A DNA stretch of 64,000 nucleotides. It comes from Blautia hominis (lineage in GTDB: Bacteria; Bacillota; Clostridia; Lachnospirales; Lachnospiraceae). Numbering within the stretch: the first letter of the stretch is position 1; each line of letters starts with the position of its first letter. Location of the stretch: the NCBI GenBank assembly GCA_002270465.1, contig NQOF01000002.1:248001-312000 (forward strand), read 5' to 3'. The notes under the pieces are model-generated. The model was not told where the DNA came from. It ran no database searches and worked only from the letters and a program-made list of their open reading frames with translations. Of this stretch, positions 56,508 to 64,000 are shown piece by piece. A program made the translations under genes and the position numbers.

Positions 56508-57638
56508 TTAGTAGTTTCCGTGTACACGAAGATTTTGGGCTTCGGATCTCAGGCCGCGCAGGGCATTTTTAACAGCACTGTCACTTAAATTTCCCTCGAA
56601 ATCCACAAAAAAGCGATACTCCCAGTTGCGCTCCATGATGGGACGTGATTCAATCTTGGTCATATTGAGGCCATTGTAAATAAAATGGGAGAGGCTGTTG
56701 TACAGACTTCCGCTCTCATGGGGAAGTTCATAGCTGACACTGATCTTACGGGCATCCCGGCAGTAGATCTTCTCCCTGGTCACAATAATAAAACGTGTGG
56801 AATTATTCACATTGGAGTAAATGCCTTCTTCAAGGACCGTGAGGCCAAAATGTTTTGCCGCGTGGCGGCTCCCAATGGCAGCCTGGGCGGGGTCCTTTTC
56901 ATCCGCCACCTTCTTTGCGGCAGCGGCGGTATTGCTCCACTCCATCTGCTGCCAGTCTCTGTGCTCCTCCAGATACTCTCTGCACTGCATAAGAGCCTGC
57001 GGATGGGAATAGACCGTGCGGATGTCTGAGAGGGAGGTGCAGGGAAGTCCCATGAGTACATGCTCACAGGGAATGATCTGTTCCCCCACGATCACATGGT
57101 CATACTCTGTGAGCAGGTCATAGATATCCTGGACGATCCCCGCAGTGGAATTCTCAATGGGAAGTACGGCAAATTCAGCCCTTCCTGTTTTGATCGCTTC
57201 CATGGCGTCCTTCCAGGTATCCACGTGAAAGCTCTTGATCTCCTCACCAAAGAAAGTGTGCATGGCAGCAAAACTGTAAGCGCCCTCCACACCCTGGAAG
57301 ACAACCGTGGCATGTTCCTTTTTCAGATCCTCTATTTTGACAAATTCGGTTTTTTCCTCCATACCATTTTCCTGAAGAAGCTGGTACTGGCGTTTGCGGC
57401 TGATGGACATGATCTGTTCAAACAGTTCCTGCACGCCGCAGCGGTTAAAATCATTATGGGCTTTGCCGCCGAGGGACTCCAGCTTTTCCTGTTCCCTGCT
57501 TTTATCAAAGACAGGTTTTCCTGTCTCAATCTTAAACTGCGCCACATCCTCGCAGATCTTCATCCGCTCCTCAAAGAGCTTTACGATCTGGGTGTCAATC
57601 ACGTCGATGTCATTACGCATTTTTTGTAAATCCAACAT
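56508..57638 (-). CDS. pheA: Bifunctional chorismate mutase / prephenate dehydratase
   Basis: 376 residues (P-protein). It converts chorismate to prephenate and then phenylpyruvate for phenylalanine synthesis. The chorismate mutase domain covers about 1-90 (MRNDIDVIDTQIVKLFEERM, with the R and K active-site residues). The prephenate dehydratase domain is about 110-290 (FAVLPIENSTAGIVQDIYD, and NNSTRFIIV with the TRF motif). The C-terminal ACT domain (about 295-376) has GSLYNSL and KIESRPI, the phenylalanine-binding site for feedback inhibition. The leader contains alternative hairpins. Confidence 0.96.
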   Translation of the reverse strand: MLDLQKMRNDIDVIDTQIVKLFEERMKICEDVAQFKIETGKPVFDKSREQEKLESLGGKAHNDFNRCGVQELFEQIMSISRKRQYQLLQENGMEEKTEFVKIEDLKKEHATVVFQGVEGAYSFAAMHTFFGEEIKSFHVDTWKDAMEAIKTGRAEFAVLPIENSTAGIVQDIYDLLTEYDHVIVGEQIIPCEHVLMGLPCTSLSDIRTVYSHPQALMQCREYLEEHRDWQQMEWSNTAAAAKKVADEKDPAQAAIGSRHAAKHFGLTVLEEGIYSNVNNSTRFIIVTREKIYCRDARKISVSYELPHESGSLYNSLSHFIYNGLNMTKIESRPIMERNWEYRFFVDFEGNLSDSAVKNALRGLRSEAQNLRVHGNY

Positions 57639-57669
57639 ACTTTTGTAACCTCTCCATTTCTGAATTAAA

Positions 57670-57720
57670 TCCGCCTTGTTGTTTCAAGAGAAAAGAAAGT
57701 ACGGCAGGCGGACTTTCTTT
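57670..57720 (-). promoter_or_regulatory. Alternative hairpins in the pheA leader (attenuator candidate)
   Basis: AAAGAAAGT (57692-57700) and ACTTTCTTT (57712-57720) form a perfect nine-base stem. TCCGCCT (57670-57676) and AGGCGGA (57706-57712) form a competing stem using its loop. In the pheA direction the first stem is followed by TTCTCTT. No T-box or leader peptide could be recognised, so the regulation mode is open. Confidence 0.4.
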
Positions 57721-57853
57721 TATTTATCATACACCGGCACTTTACAGTACGCAAGCTTTTTGTATAATTCCGTAATGATCCGGTTATTTGAACGGTTACA
57801 TAATTTCAGCTATTAGAATCCATAATAATAAGAAAAAAACAGGAGATAAAAGC

Positions 57854-58243
57854 ATGAAAAAGCATACCTTTCTGCTCTGCGGCACTGCCGGCTGGTGTAT
57901 GGAGATTTTGTGGACCGGAGTCCATGCTATTCAGAAAAAGGATTTCCGGCTGATCGGACAGTCCTCAATCTGGATGTTTCCTATTTACGGGATGGCTGCC
58001 TGTATCAGGCCGGTTTCAAAAAGCCTGAAAGGATGTTCTACCTTCCTTCGGGGCAGCATTTATATGACGGGGATTTTTGCGGCGGAGCTTTCAAGCGGCG
58101 CGCTGCTGAAGCATTTTCATATGTGTCCCTGGGATTACAGCAAGGCCAAGCTTAATTACAAAGGACTGATCCGGCTGGACTACGCTCCGGTATGGTTTGT
58201 GACGGGTCTTTTTTTTGAGAAGATACTGTCCGATAATTCTTGA
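57854..58243 (+). CDS. Putative ABC-transporter type IV / CmpB-like membrane protein
   Basis: 129 residues from the ATG at 57854, 8 bp after AGGAG. Hydrophobic segments and the motif IYGMAACIRPVSK, followed by HMCPWDYS and RLDYAPVWFVTGL, match the putative ABC transporter permease family (CmpB, PF06541), which is usually small. No partner transporter is adjacent and the function is unknown. Its last codons overlap the pyrB promoter candidate. Confidence 0.75.
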   Translation: MKKHTFLLCGTAGWCMEILWTGVHAIQKKDFRLIGQSSIWMFPIYGMAACIRPVSKSLKGCSTFLRGSIYMTGIFAAELSSGALLKHFHMCPWDYSKAKLNYKGLIRLDYAPVWFVTGLFFEKILSDNS

Positions 58244-58268
58244 AATTACCCTTGAACTGGTATATGAT
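58240..58268 (+). promoter_or_regulatory. Candidate promoter of pyrBI
   Basis: TTGAAA (58240-58245) and TATGAT (58263-58268), 17-bp spacing. A leader hairpin CACGCAGG / CCTGTGTG (58282-58307) lies between it and the AGGAGG of pyrB. No PyrR-type attenuator T run was seen. Confidence 0.5.
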
Positions 58269-58343
58269 AGTACATGGTAATCACGCAGGAAGAACGCGCC
58301 TGTGTGACTGCAACATGATAATTATATACACAGGAGGTAATCT

Positions 58344-59267
58344 ATGAGACACTTGATGAGTCCGCTGGATTTTTCCGTGGAAGAGCTGGATAAAGTCTTA
58401 AATCTGGCCAATGATATTGAAAAGAATCCGGAAAAGTACGCTCATGCCTGCGACGGCAAGATCATGGCGACTTTGTTTTATGAACCAAGTACAAGAACAC
58501 GTTTGAGCTTTGAATCCGCTATGCTTCGTCTGGGCGGCAAGGTTCTGGGATTTTCCAGTGCTGATTCCAGTTCCGCAGCAAAAGGTGAGAGCGTTGCCGA
58601 TACCATCCGCGTGGTTTCCTGCTACGCAGATATCTGTGCCATGCGTCATCCAAAAGAGGGTGCGCCGCTTGTGGCATCCATGGCATCTGAAATCCCAGTC
58701 ATCAATGCCGGAGACGGCGGCCACCAGCATCCAACACAGACTTTAACCGATCTGCTCACCATCCGTTCTTTAAAAGGACGCCTAGACAACATCACCATCG
58801 GTCTGTGCGGAGACCTGAAATTCGGCCGCACCGTTCACTCCTTGATTGAGGCCCTGGTCCGCTACACAGGCGTCAAATTTGTCCTCATTTCCCCGGAAGA
58901 ACTTCGTGTTCCCGACTATATTAAAGAGGACGTACTAAAAGCCAGCGGCCATGAATTTGAAGAAGTGGAGCGTCTGGAGGAAGTCCTCCCGGATCTTGAC
59001 CTTCTCTACATGACAAGAGTACAGAAGGAGCGTTTCTTCAACGAGGAAGATTACGTCCGCATGAAAGATTTCTACATCCTGGACAAAGCCAAAATGGATC
59101 TGGCCGGACCGGACATGCTGGTGCTGCATCCCCTTCCCAGGGTAAACGAAATCTCCACAGAGGTGGACAGCGACCCCAGAGCCGCCTATTTCAAACAGGC
59201 GCAGTACGGCGTCTATGTCAGGATGGCGCTGATTCTCACACTATTCGAGGAGGTGGACTTATGTTAA
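58344..59267 (+). CDS. pyrB: Aspartate carbamoyltransferase catalytic subunit
   Basis: 307 residues. It joins carbamoyl phosphate and aspartate in the first committed step of pyrimidine synthesis. The carbamoyl-phosphate loop is [16 protein letters not shown] (about 45-60); [12 protein letters not shown] and the HPLPRVNEI loop also fit. AGGAGG precedes the ATG. It overlaps pyrI by 7 bp, implying a holoenzyme with regulatory chains. The coding strand becomes C-rich from about 58650 onward, unlike nearby genes. Confidence 0.98.
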   Translation: MRHLMSPLDFSVEELDKVLNLANDIEKNPEKYAHACDGKIMATLFYEPSTRTRLSFESAMLRLGGKVLGFSSADSSSAAKGESVADTIRVVSCYADICAMRHPKEGAPLVASMASEIPVINAGDGGHQHPTQTLTDLLTIRSLKGRLDNITIGLCGDLKFGRTVHSLIEALVRYTGVKFVLISPEELRVPDYIKEDVLKASGHEFEEVERLEEVLPDLDLLYMTRVQKERFFNEEDYVRMKDFYILDKAKMDLAGPDMLVLHPLPRVNEISTEVDSDPRAAYFKQAQYGVYVRMALILTLFEEVDLC

Positions 59268-59698
59268 ATGTTGGCCGTTTAAACGAAGGTGTGGTACTTG
59301 ACCACATCAAAGCCGGAAAATGCATGACTATTTACAAAGACCTGAAGCTGGACAAACTGGACTGCTGCGTTGCCCTCATCAAAAACGCCAGAAGCCAGAA
59401 AATGGGCAGAAAAGACATCATCAAAGTAGAATGCCCCATCGACACCTTAGACCTTGACATTCTGGGCTTCATAGACCACACCATTACCGTCAACATCATA
59501 AAAGACGGAGAGATCGTACAGAAAAAAGAACTCCAGCTCCCAAAACAGATCACCAACGTGATCCAATGCCGCAACCCCCGCTGCATCACCTCCATCGAAC
59601 AGGAATTAGACCAAGTCTTCATCCTGGCCGACCCCGAAAAAGAAATCTACCGCTGCAAATACTGCGAAGAAAAATACCGCGGCAACCGCAACAAATAA
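59261..59698 (+). CDS. pyrI: Aspartate carbamoyltransferase regulatory subunit
   Basis: 145 residues. It binds nucleotide effectors (CTP, ATP) and links catalytic trimers. The N-terminal effector domain includes [11 protein letters not shown]; the C-terminal zinc domain has four cysteines, C103 and C108 (CRNPRC) and C132 and C135 (CKYC). Length is normal. Codons are strongly C-ending (AAC, ATC, GAC, CGC), the most unusual composition in the window, which could reflect transfer or a local bias. A terminator hairpin follows. Confidence 0.96.
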   Translation: MLNVGRLNEGVVLDHIKAGKCMTIYKDLKLDKLDCCVALIKNARSQKMGRKDIIKVECPIDTLDLDILGFIDHTITVNIIKDGEIVQKKELQLPKQITNVIQCRNPRCITSIEQELDQVFILADPEKEIYRCKYCEEKYRGNRNK

Positions 59699-59724
59699 TT
59701 TTTCTCGCCCAAATCATCTTAAAG

Positions 59725-59777
59725 AAAAAACCTGCCTCCAGCCCTCATAATAAGAATAGGCCATAGACAGGTTTTTT
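59725..59777 (+). terminator. Terminator after pyrI
   Basis: AAAAAACCTG (59725-59734) pairs with CAGGTTTTTT (59768-59777). About 45 bp of almost pure pyrimidine follows (59772-59818). Confidence 0.75.
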
Positions 59778-59839
59778 CTTTTCTCTTTATCTTTTATCTT
59801 TTTCTTTTTTCTTTTCCTATGTGGAGCTATAAATAACCA

Positions 59840-60038
59840 GGAGGAGCCGCGGCGGATGGGACCTGGGGTGTATCTCTGTTGGCGAGGTTAAGTGGAGCGG
59901 CCCGAAGATCCACTGGCTGTGAGCACTTAGTGAAGAAGGCTCTCCTGATGAACTTAGTGCGAACGCCAGTTAGCTGAGGGACGCGCAACGTCGAGCCAAC
60001 AGAGATACACCCCAGGTCCCATCCGCCGCGGCTCCTCC
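59840..60038. repeat. 199-bp element with perfect 44-bp inverted arms
   Basis: The arms at 59840-59883 and 59995-60038 are exact reverse complements over all 44 bases (starting GGAGGAGCCGCGGCGG). A 111-base core holds further pairing: AGTGGA with TCCACT, ACTGGC with GCCAGT, GACG with CGTC, plus a direct repeat ACTTAGTG. Outside the arms, ATAAATAA (left) and TTATTTAT (right) extend the stem past a small internal loop. No protein is encoded. It fills most of the 350-bp gap between pyrI and the convergent reductase gene, whose stop codon lies in the outer flank. It may be a structured RNA or a MITE; it is not related in sequence to the 163-bp element. Confidence 0.85.
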
Positions 60039-60048
60039 GTCCGTTTAT

Positions 60049-60981
60049 TTATATCTCCCCCTCATTTTTCTCCTCCAACACCCGTATCGCATGATAAAAA
60101 AACTCATTCAAAGGCGTCTCCACCCCCACTTCCTTCCCCATCCGGATCACAGCCCCCGCAAAGATATCAACCTCCGTCTTCCTCCCGGCCTCAATATCCT
60201 GCAGAGTGGACGGTTTATTCCCATAAGGTATTTTAGGAAACACCTGCCTCTGGGCCACGATATCCTCCTCAGACAGGCCAATCCCTTTTTTATTGGCAAT
60301 GGCCACAACTTCCCGCATGGCTGCTTCCCGAATGGCATTGGCATGTTCGCTGACCACCCATGCCCCGAACGGGATGCCCAGAATGGCGGCACTCTGATTT
60401 TCACTCACATTACACATAAACTTGTGCCACATGTCAAACACCATATCTTTTGGCACAATACATTTGATGCCTGCCCGGTCAAACAGATCTTTTACTGCCT
60501 GCACCTGTGGGGAGATCACGGTATTCTCTTTTTCTCCGATCTCAAAACGTGCGGTTTCCTGCTGAAAGCTGACCTCATTTCCCTTCATCACCACACTGAC
60601 CCTTGCGATGGAATAGAGCAGATGTTCCCATCCGTATGTTTCAGCCACCAGTTCTTCACTCTCCACGCCGTTTAAGGGGCACATTAAAATGGTGTCAGGC
60701 CCCACCTGGTTTTTTACATCCTGTACAGCCTGCTTCAGTCCGCCCATCTTTGTGATCAGGATTACCAGGTCAGCAGGCTCCATCTCTTCTTCAGGGGAAA
60801 CGACATGAAAAAACAAAGGCTCCCCGTTTACAAGAATACCGTTTTTCTCCAGACGTTTCCTGCGTTCTTCGCCTGCAATGATCCGCAGGTTACTGTATTC
60901 CAGCGCATATTTTAAATGGGATGCCAGAAAACTTCCTATGGCTCCCAGCCCGATCAGGGCAACTGTCTTGATCTCTTTCAT
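60049..60981 (-). CDS. 2-dehydropantoate 2-reductase family protein (ketopantoate reductase)
   Basis: 310 residues. It uses NADPH to reduce ketopantoate to pantoate, on the route to coenzyme A, or a related 2-oxo acid. The N-terminal Rossmann loop is ALIGLGAIGSF. The C-terminal helical domain includes the catalytic lysine in WHKFMCNVSENQ and the E/N-rich active site. PanE-like paralogues with other substrates are common, and no panB or panC is adjacent, so the symbol panE is not assigned. AGGAGG precedes the start on the minus strand. Confidence 0.85.
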   Translation of the reverse strand: MKEIKTVALIGLGAIGSFLASHLKYALEYSNLRIIAGEERRKRLEKNGILVNGEPLFFHVVSPEEEMEPADLVILITKMGGLKQAVQDVKNQVGPDTILMCPLNGVESEELVAETYGWEHLLYSIARVSVVMKGNEVSFQQETARFEIGEKENTVISPQVQAVKDLFDRAGIKCIVPKDMVFDMWHKFMCNVSENQSAAILGIPFGAWVVSEHANAIREAAMREVVAIANKKGIGLSEEDIVAQRQVFPKIPYGNKPSTLQDIEAGRKTEVDIFAGAVIRMGKEVGVETPLNEFFYHAIRVLEEKNEGEI

Positions 60982-61137
60982 ATATTCTCCTCCTAAATAT
61001 GATCGTTACTGTTTATTTTATCCTTAAATGTCCGGTTCTGCAAGAGGCAACAAAATGGGGATACAAAAGTAAGAAAGGAGGGGCATCTTTTAAGGTGAAA
61101 TTATGGATATGGAAAAAGAGTTACAGATGTGTTAATA

Positions 61138-61290
61138 TATAATACGGTTGGCCTTAAACGCTAAACATAGGTCCCCTTTGGGAAAACATCAGCAGCCAAG
61201 CAAAACTGCCACCTAAGGCGGTAGTGCATGGATATTGCCCGTGACTGTGAAGGTACAGAACAGGTACAACAAATATATATAAAGTAAGGA
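61138..61290 (+). ncRNA. Structured leader of the MATE gene; candidate guanidine-IV (mepA motif) riboswitch
   Basis: A TATAAT at 61138-61143 starts a leader of about 150 nt before the MATE gene. It contains TTGGC paired with GCCAA (61148-61199) enclosing AGGTCCCCTTTGGGAAAA, a hairpin ACTGCC/GGTAGT with loop ACCTAAGGC, and CTGT/ACAG near 61245-61260. AAGGAAGG then precedes the ATG. Guanidine-IV riboswitches (the mepA motif) are known upstream of MATE genes in Clostridia, and this placement fits. I could not check the published consensus. The 156 bp before 61138 shows only promoter-like AT-rich sequence. Confidence 0.4.
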
Positions 61291-61300
61291 AGGCATTGAA

Positions 61301-62692
61301 ATGAAACAAAAGAAAGAGACAGATTTAGGCAGAGAACCCATAGGCCGGCTGTTATTCAGGCTGTCGGTTCCCGCAATTACAGCGCAGGTAGTAAATGTGC
61401 TCTACAACATGGTTGACCGCATGTATATCGGTCATATTCCCGGATACGGAGCACAGGCATTGACCGGAGTGGGTGTCACGTTTCCATTAATCATGCTGAT
61501 TTCGGCATTCGCGGCACTGGTGAGTATGGGAGGCGCCCCCCGTTCTTCTATTATGATGGGAAAAGGAAAGAAGGATGAGGCGGAGGAGATCATGGGTAAC
61601 TGCGCCATGGGGCTTCTCATAGCAGGAATTCTTCTGACTGTATTTTTCCTTATATTTTCCAAGGACCTGCTGCTTTTGTTCGGGGCAAGTGAGAATACCA
61701 TTGAGTACGCGACGGCGTATATGCAGATCTATGCAGTGGGTACCTTGTTTGTGCAGGCTGCCCTGGGGATGAATGCGTTTATTACGGCTCAGGGGTTTGC
61801 AACCGTAAGTATGCTCAGTGTGGTGATCGGGGCTGTGTGTAATATTGTACTGGACCCTATTTTCATTTTCGGGCTGCATATGGGGGTACAGGGCGCTGCT
61901 CTGGCAACCATTATATCTCAGGGCGTGTCTGCTGTGTGGGTCATCCGGTTTTTGTGCGGAAAGAAGACCACCCTCAGGCTTCGGAAGAAATATATGCGGA
62001 TAAAGCCTAAAGTATTTTTTCCCTGTATGGCTCTTGGGCTGTCGCCGTTTATTATGCAGTCCACAGAGAGTATCCTGAATATCTGTTTCAACTCCTCTCT
62101 GCTGAAATATGGCGGGGATATGGCTGTGGGCGCCATGACTATTTTGTCCAGTGTGATGCAGTTCTCTATGCTGCCGCTTCAGGGGCTGACACAGGGGTCC
62201 CAGCCCATCGTCAGTTATAATTTCGGGGCAGGGAACCCGGACCGTGTGAAACGGGCCTTTTTCCTGCTGCTGCGGTCCTGCGTAATCTATGCAGTGGCTA
62301 TCTGGGCTGTGGCTATGTTTGCACCGGGTGTGTTCGCGGCTATTTTCACAAGTAATGAGGAGCTTATGCGGACTACCAAATGGGCCATGAAGATTTATAT
62401 GGCGGTGTCCTGTATTTTTGGAGTCCAGATTGCCTGCCAGCAGACGTTTATTGCGCTGGGGAAAGCGAAGGAGTCGATTTTTCTGGCCCTGCTTCGGAAG
62501 GTGATCCTGTTGATCCCTCTGATCTATATACTGCCGGTATTCTTTGAGGATAAGACCATGGCAGTGTTTTTGGCGGAGCCGGTGGCGGATATGCTGGCAG
62601 TGACAACTACGGCTGTGTTGTTTGGGGTACAGTTTAAAAAGGTGATCGCTCAAATGCGGAAGCGGGAGGCAGCGGCGCACGGACAGCGGTAA
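61301..62692 (+). CDS. MATE-family efflux transporter (MepA-like)
   Basis: 463 residues, twelve-helix multidrug/toxin exporter. The N-terminal helix has LSVPAITAQVVNVLYNMVDRMYIGHIPG, a MepA-like pattern, and the second half repeats it (LPLQGLTQGSQPIVSYNFGAGN). It probably exports cationic compounds by sodium or proton exchange. The structured leader suggests control by a small ligand. AAGGAAGG precedes the ATG. A perfect long hairpin ends the transcript. Confidence 0.93.
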   Translation: MKQKKETDLGREPIGRLLFRLSVPAITAQVVNVLYNMVDRMYIGHIPGYGAQALTGVGVTFPLIMLISAFAALVSMGGAPRSSIMMGKGKKDEAEEIMGNCAMGLLIAGILLTVFFLIFSKDLLLLFGASENTIEYATAYMQIYAVGTLFVQAALGMNAFITAQGFATVSMLSVVIGAVCNIVLDPIFIFGLHMGVQGAALATIISQGVSAVWVIRFLCGKKTTLRLRKKYMRIKPKVFFPCMALGLSPFIMQSTESILNICFNSSLLKYGGDMAVGAMTILSSVMQFSMLPLQGLTQGSQPIVSYNFGAGNPDRVKRAFFLLLRSCVIYAVAIWAVAMFAPGVFAAIFTSNEELMRTTKWAMKIYMAVSCIFGVQIACQQTFIALGKAKESIFLALLRKVILLIPLIYILPVFFEDKTMAVFLAEPVADMLAVTTTAVLFGVQFKKVIAQMRKREAAAHGQR

Positions 62693-62716
62693 GGAAAGGC
62701 CTGGCACACAGTTCAG

Positions 62717-62775
62717 AAAAAACAGACCTCCGGTCAGGGAACCGAATTTATTCCCTGACCGGAGGTCTGTTTTTG
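62717..62775. terminator. Strong terminator after the MATE gene
   Basis: A perfect stem of about 23 bp: AACAGACCTCCGGTCAGGGAA against TTCCCTGACCGGAGGTCTGTT, loop CCGAATTTA, then TTTT. Flanking A and T runs make it bidirectional. Confidence 0.9.
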
Positions 62776-62935
62776 TCTGAGCAAGTCTAAGCCTCCCCCG
62801 GGATACAGAGGAGATATTAAGAGGAAATAGAATTGACATGCAGAATAGAAGTGCGTATAATGAACAATGTTCAGTTTGAAAATATAAAAGAGTATCAGCA
62901 GAAAGTTTGGTGGAAGGAAAACGGGAGGTTTCAGC

Positions 62936-63505
62936 GTGAATACAGTAGTGACATCCAGGGAGGAGATTTTGAGGACTGCGGGGGAGATGGTGAAGGAGGG
63001 AAAGAAAGAGCGGATCAGTATGAGGGGGATTGCCGGGGCATGTGGGATCGCGGTGGGTTCCCTTTATAATTATTTTCCTACAAAGAATGATCTAATGATC
63101 GCAGTGGTGGTGGAATTGTGGAAGGAGCTTTTCTGTGTGCCTTTGAGTAAGATAGAGGGGGAGAGCTTTTTGGAGGTCGTGGAGTGTATCGGGAAGCGGA
63201 TTGGGAGATACGGAGGGGGAAGTCGGGGATTTTTAGCGGAGCACGCCTTTGTTGTGGGGGATAAGGAGAAGGGACACCGGGTGATGGAGGAGTATCTGGG
63301 GCATATGAAAAGAGAACTTCTGACCGTATTATTGGGGGATGAGGCTGTGAGGAGAGAAGTGTGGGATGAAGGATTTTCGGCGGAAGATTTTGTAGGGTTT
63401 GTGGTGGACTTTCTGGTGGAGGATCTGATGAGGGGGACGGACGGGTCCGTTTTTTTAAGAGAACTGATCCTGCGTGTGGTTTATGGTAAGAAAGAGAGGA
63501 TTTGA
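62936..63505 (+). CDS. TetR/AcrR-family transcriptional regulator
   Basis: 189 residues from a GTG at 62936 with GGGAGGT 7 bp upstream. The N-terminal helix-turn-helix is visible: ISMRGIAGACGIAVGSLYNYFPTKNDLM. The C-terminal ligand domain is not classified. It ends 1 bp before the membrane protein ATG at 63507, so the two are cotranscribed and the regulator may control that gene. An alternative in-frame start is not needed. Confidence 0.9.
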   Translation: MNTVVTSREEILRTAGEMVKEGKKERISMRGIAGACGIAVGSLYNYFPTKNDLMIAVVVELWKELFCVPLSKIEGESFLEVVECIGKRIGRYGGGSRGFLAEHAFVVGDKEKGHRVMEEYLGHMKRELLTVLLGDEAVRREVWDEGFSAEDFVGFVVDFLVEDLMRGTDGSVFLRELILRVVYGKKERI

Positions 63506-63506
63506 A

Positions 63507-63935
63507 ATGAAAGTGAGAAAGAATTATCTGCTGCTTATAGCAGCGCTTGTCTGGGCTGTGGCCGGAGGAAATATCCTGCGCATTGGTGTGGAGGCATATG
63601 AGACTTACTTCGGATTGCTGAATGTTCTATTGTCAGCCGGGGTTTATCTGGTGTTCCAGATTTTTGTGTTTGGGAAGATGGTGCGTAAGCATACCGTGAG
63701 GATTGTGGGGTATGAGGAGGAGAGACAGTTTTTCCTGAAGTTTTTTGACAAGAAGGCCTTTTGCATTATGGCGTTTATGATGACTTTCGGGATTGGGCTT
63801 CGCGTTTCCGGGTGGTGCCCGGAGGTGTTTATTGCTGTGTTCTACACAGGGCTTGGGGCTTCCCTTTTGACTGCGGGCGGACTGTTTCTGGTAAATTTTG
63901 CGGGAGTGATGAGAAAGAGTATCCAGAGCGCATAG
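63507..63935 (+). CDS. Hypothetical membrane protein
   Basis: 142 residues from the ATG at 63507, 6 bp after GAGAGGA. Four hydrophobic segments are visible (about 7-25, 34-54, 83-101 and 110-130). I recognise no family. It is coupled to the TetR-type regulator upstream, which suggests an inducible membrane function, perhaps in stress or efflux, but nothing more can be said. Confidence 0.75.
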   Translation: MKVRKNYLLLIAALVWAVAGGNILRIGVEAYETYFGLLNVLLSAGVYLVFQIFVFGKMVRKHTVRIVGYEEERQFFLKFFDKKAFCIMAFMMTFGIGLRVSGWCPEVFIAVFYTGLGASLLTAGGLFLVNFAGVMRKSIQSA

Positions 63936-63962
63936 GACAGAAAAATAAAATGATGATAATGA

Positions 63963-63991
63963 TTGAAAATTGAATATACTGGTGCTATACT
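63963..63991 (+). promoter_or_regulatory. Promoter for a gene beyond the window
   Basis: TTGAAA (63963-63968) and TATACT (63986-63991), 17-bp spacing, close to the right edge. The gene it serves is not in this window. Confidence 0.5.
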
Positions 63992-64000
63992 GCTCTCAGG

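Noticed and set aside
59840-60038. Retron or group II intron ncRNA
   Set aside because: No reverse transcriptase gene lies nearby and no domain V-like hairpin was found in the core.
61141-61290. c-di-GMP, cobalamin or SAM riboswitch in the MATE leader
   Set aside because: Isolated fragments (GTAGTGCA, GACTGTGA, GGGAAAA) recall those classes, but the full conserved cores are missing.
61487-62839. 450-codon open frame on the minus strand opposite the MATE gene
   Set aside because: It is a mirror of a GC-biased membrane-protein gene, rich in His, Arg, Gln and Pro, with no recognisable domain or start signal.

Overview
The window reads as chromosomal DNA of a Gram-positive anaerobe of the Clostridia, most likely Lachnospiraceae. 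Blautia or a close relative is my guess from the overall look, not something I could test. Supporting signs are the Firmicutes-type dgt-dnaG-rpoD-trmK-nif3 cluster, the pyrH-frr-uppS-cdsA-dxr-rseP cluster, a type A RNase P RNA, lipoprotein sugar-binding proteins with YesM/YesN-type two-component systems, strong AGGAGG ribosome sites, and a tRNA-Leu with an AAG anticodon. I see no phage, plasmid, CRISPR array or defence island. The accessory signal is in small non-coding repeats.

Layout. 1-7.1 kb: the start of a cation diffusion facilitator (runs off the left edge), then an orphan lipoprotein solute-binding protein, a 1311-residue hybrid sensor kinase and a hemerythrin, probably one sensory unit. 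7.2-13 kb: small housekeeping and transport genes (Cys-rich domain protein, two HAD phosphatases, yaaA, a MATE pump, a cyclase-family hydrolase, a DMT exporter). 13.1-19.5 kb: carB, a nucleoid-associated protein and an NSS transporter, separated by repeat elements. 19.6-25.3 kb: an Hpt protein followed by pyrH-frr-uppS-cdsA-dxr-rseP (nucleotide, translation, isoprenoid and envelope functions). 25.5-31.5 kb: a peptidoglycan-binding protein, a small membrane protein, secDF and kup. 31.6-36.4 kb: an XRE regulator, D-lyxose isomerase, glpK, a DUF4432 epimerase-like protein and an amidohydrolase. 36.5 kb: tRNA-Leu. 36.6-45.8 kb: a carbohydrate-uptake locus with a divergent AraC regulator, a URO-D-like protein, binding protein, two permeases and a YesN/YesM pair; it has no ATPase gene. 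46-52.8 kb: nfo, dgt, dnaG, rpoD, trmK and nif3. 52.9-57.7 kb: a nucleoside kinase, rnpB, a DUF815 ATPase and pheA. 57.8-59.7 kb: a CmpB-type membrane protein and pyrBI. 59.8-64 kb: a large palindromic element, a ketopantoate reductase-like gene, a MATE pump behind a structured leader, and a TetR regulator with a membrane protein.

The least explained features are non-coding. (1) A 163-bp MITE-like element occurs at 16416-16578 and, inverted, at 51778-51940. Both copies have 14-bp inverted ends and exact or near-exact 8-bp target duplications. A 39-bp remnant lies at 54608-54646. (2) A 199-bp element at 59840-60038 has perfect 44-bp inverted arms around a structured 111-bp core. (3) A double-hairpin element lies at 17814-17986. 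(4) Three 39-bp tandem palindromes lie at 9042-9158. (5) The leader before the MATE gene at 61301 is a candidate guanidine-IV (mepA) riboswitch.
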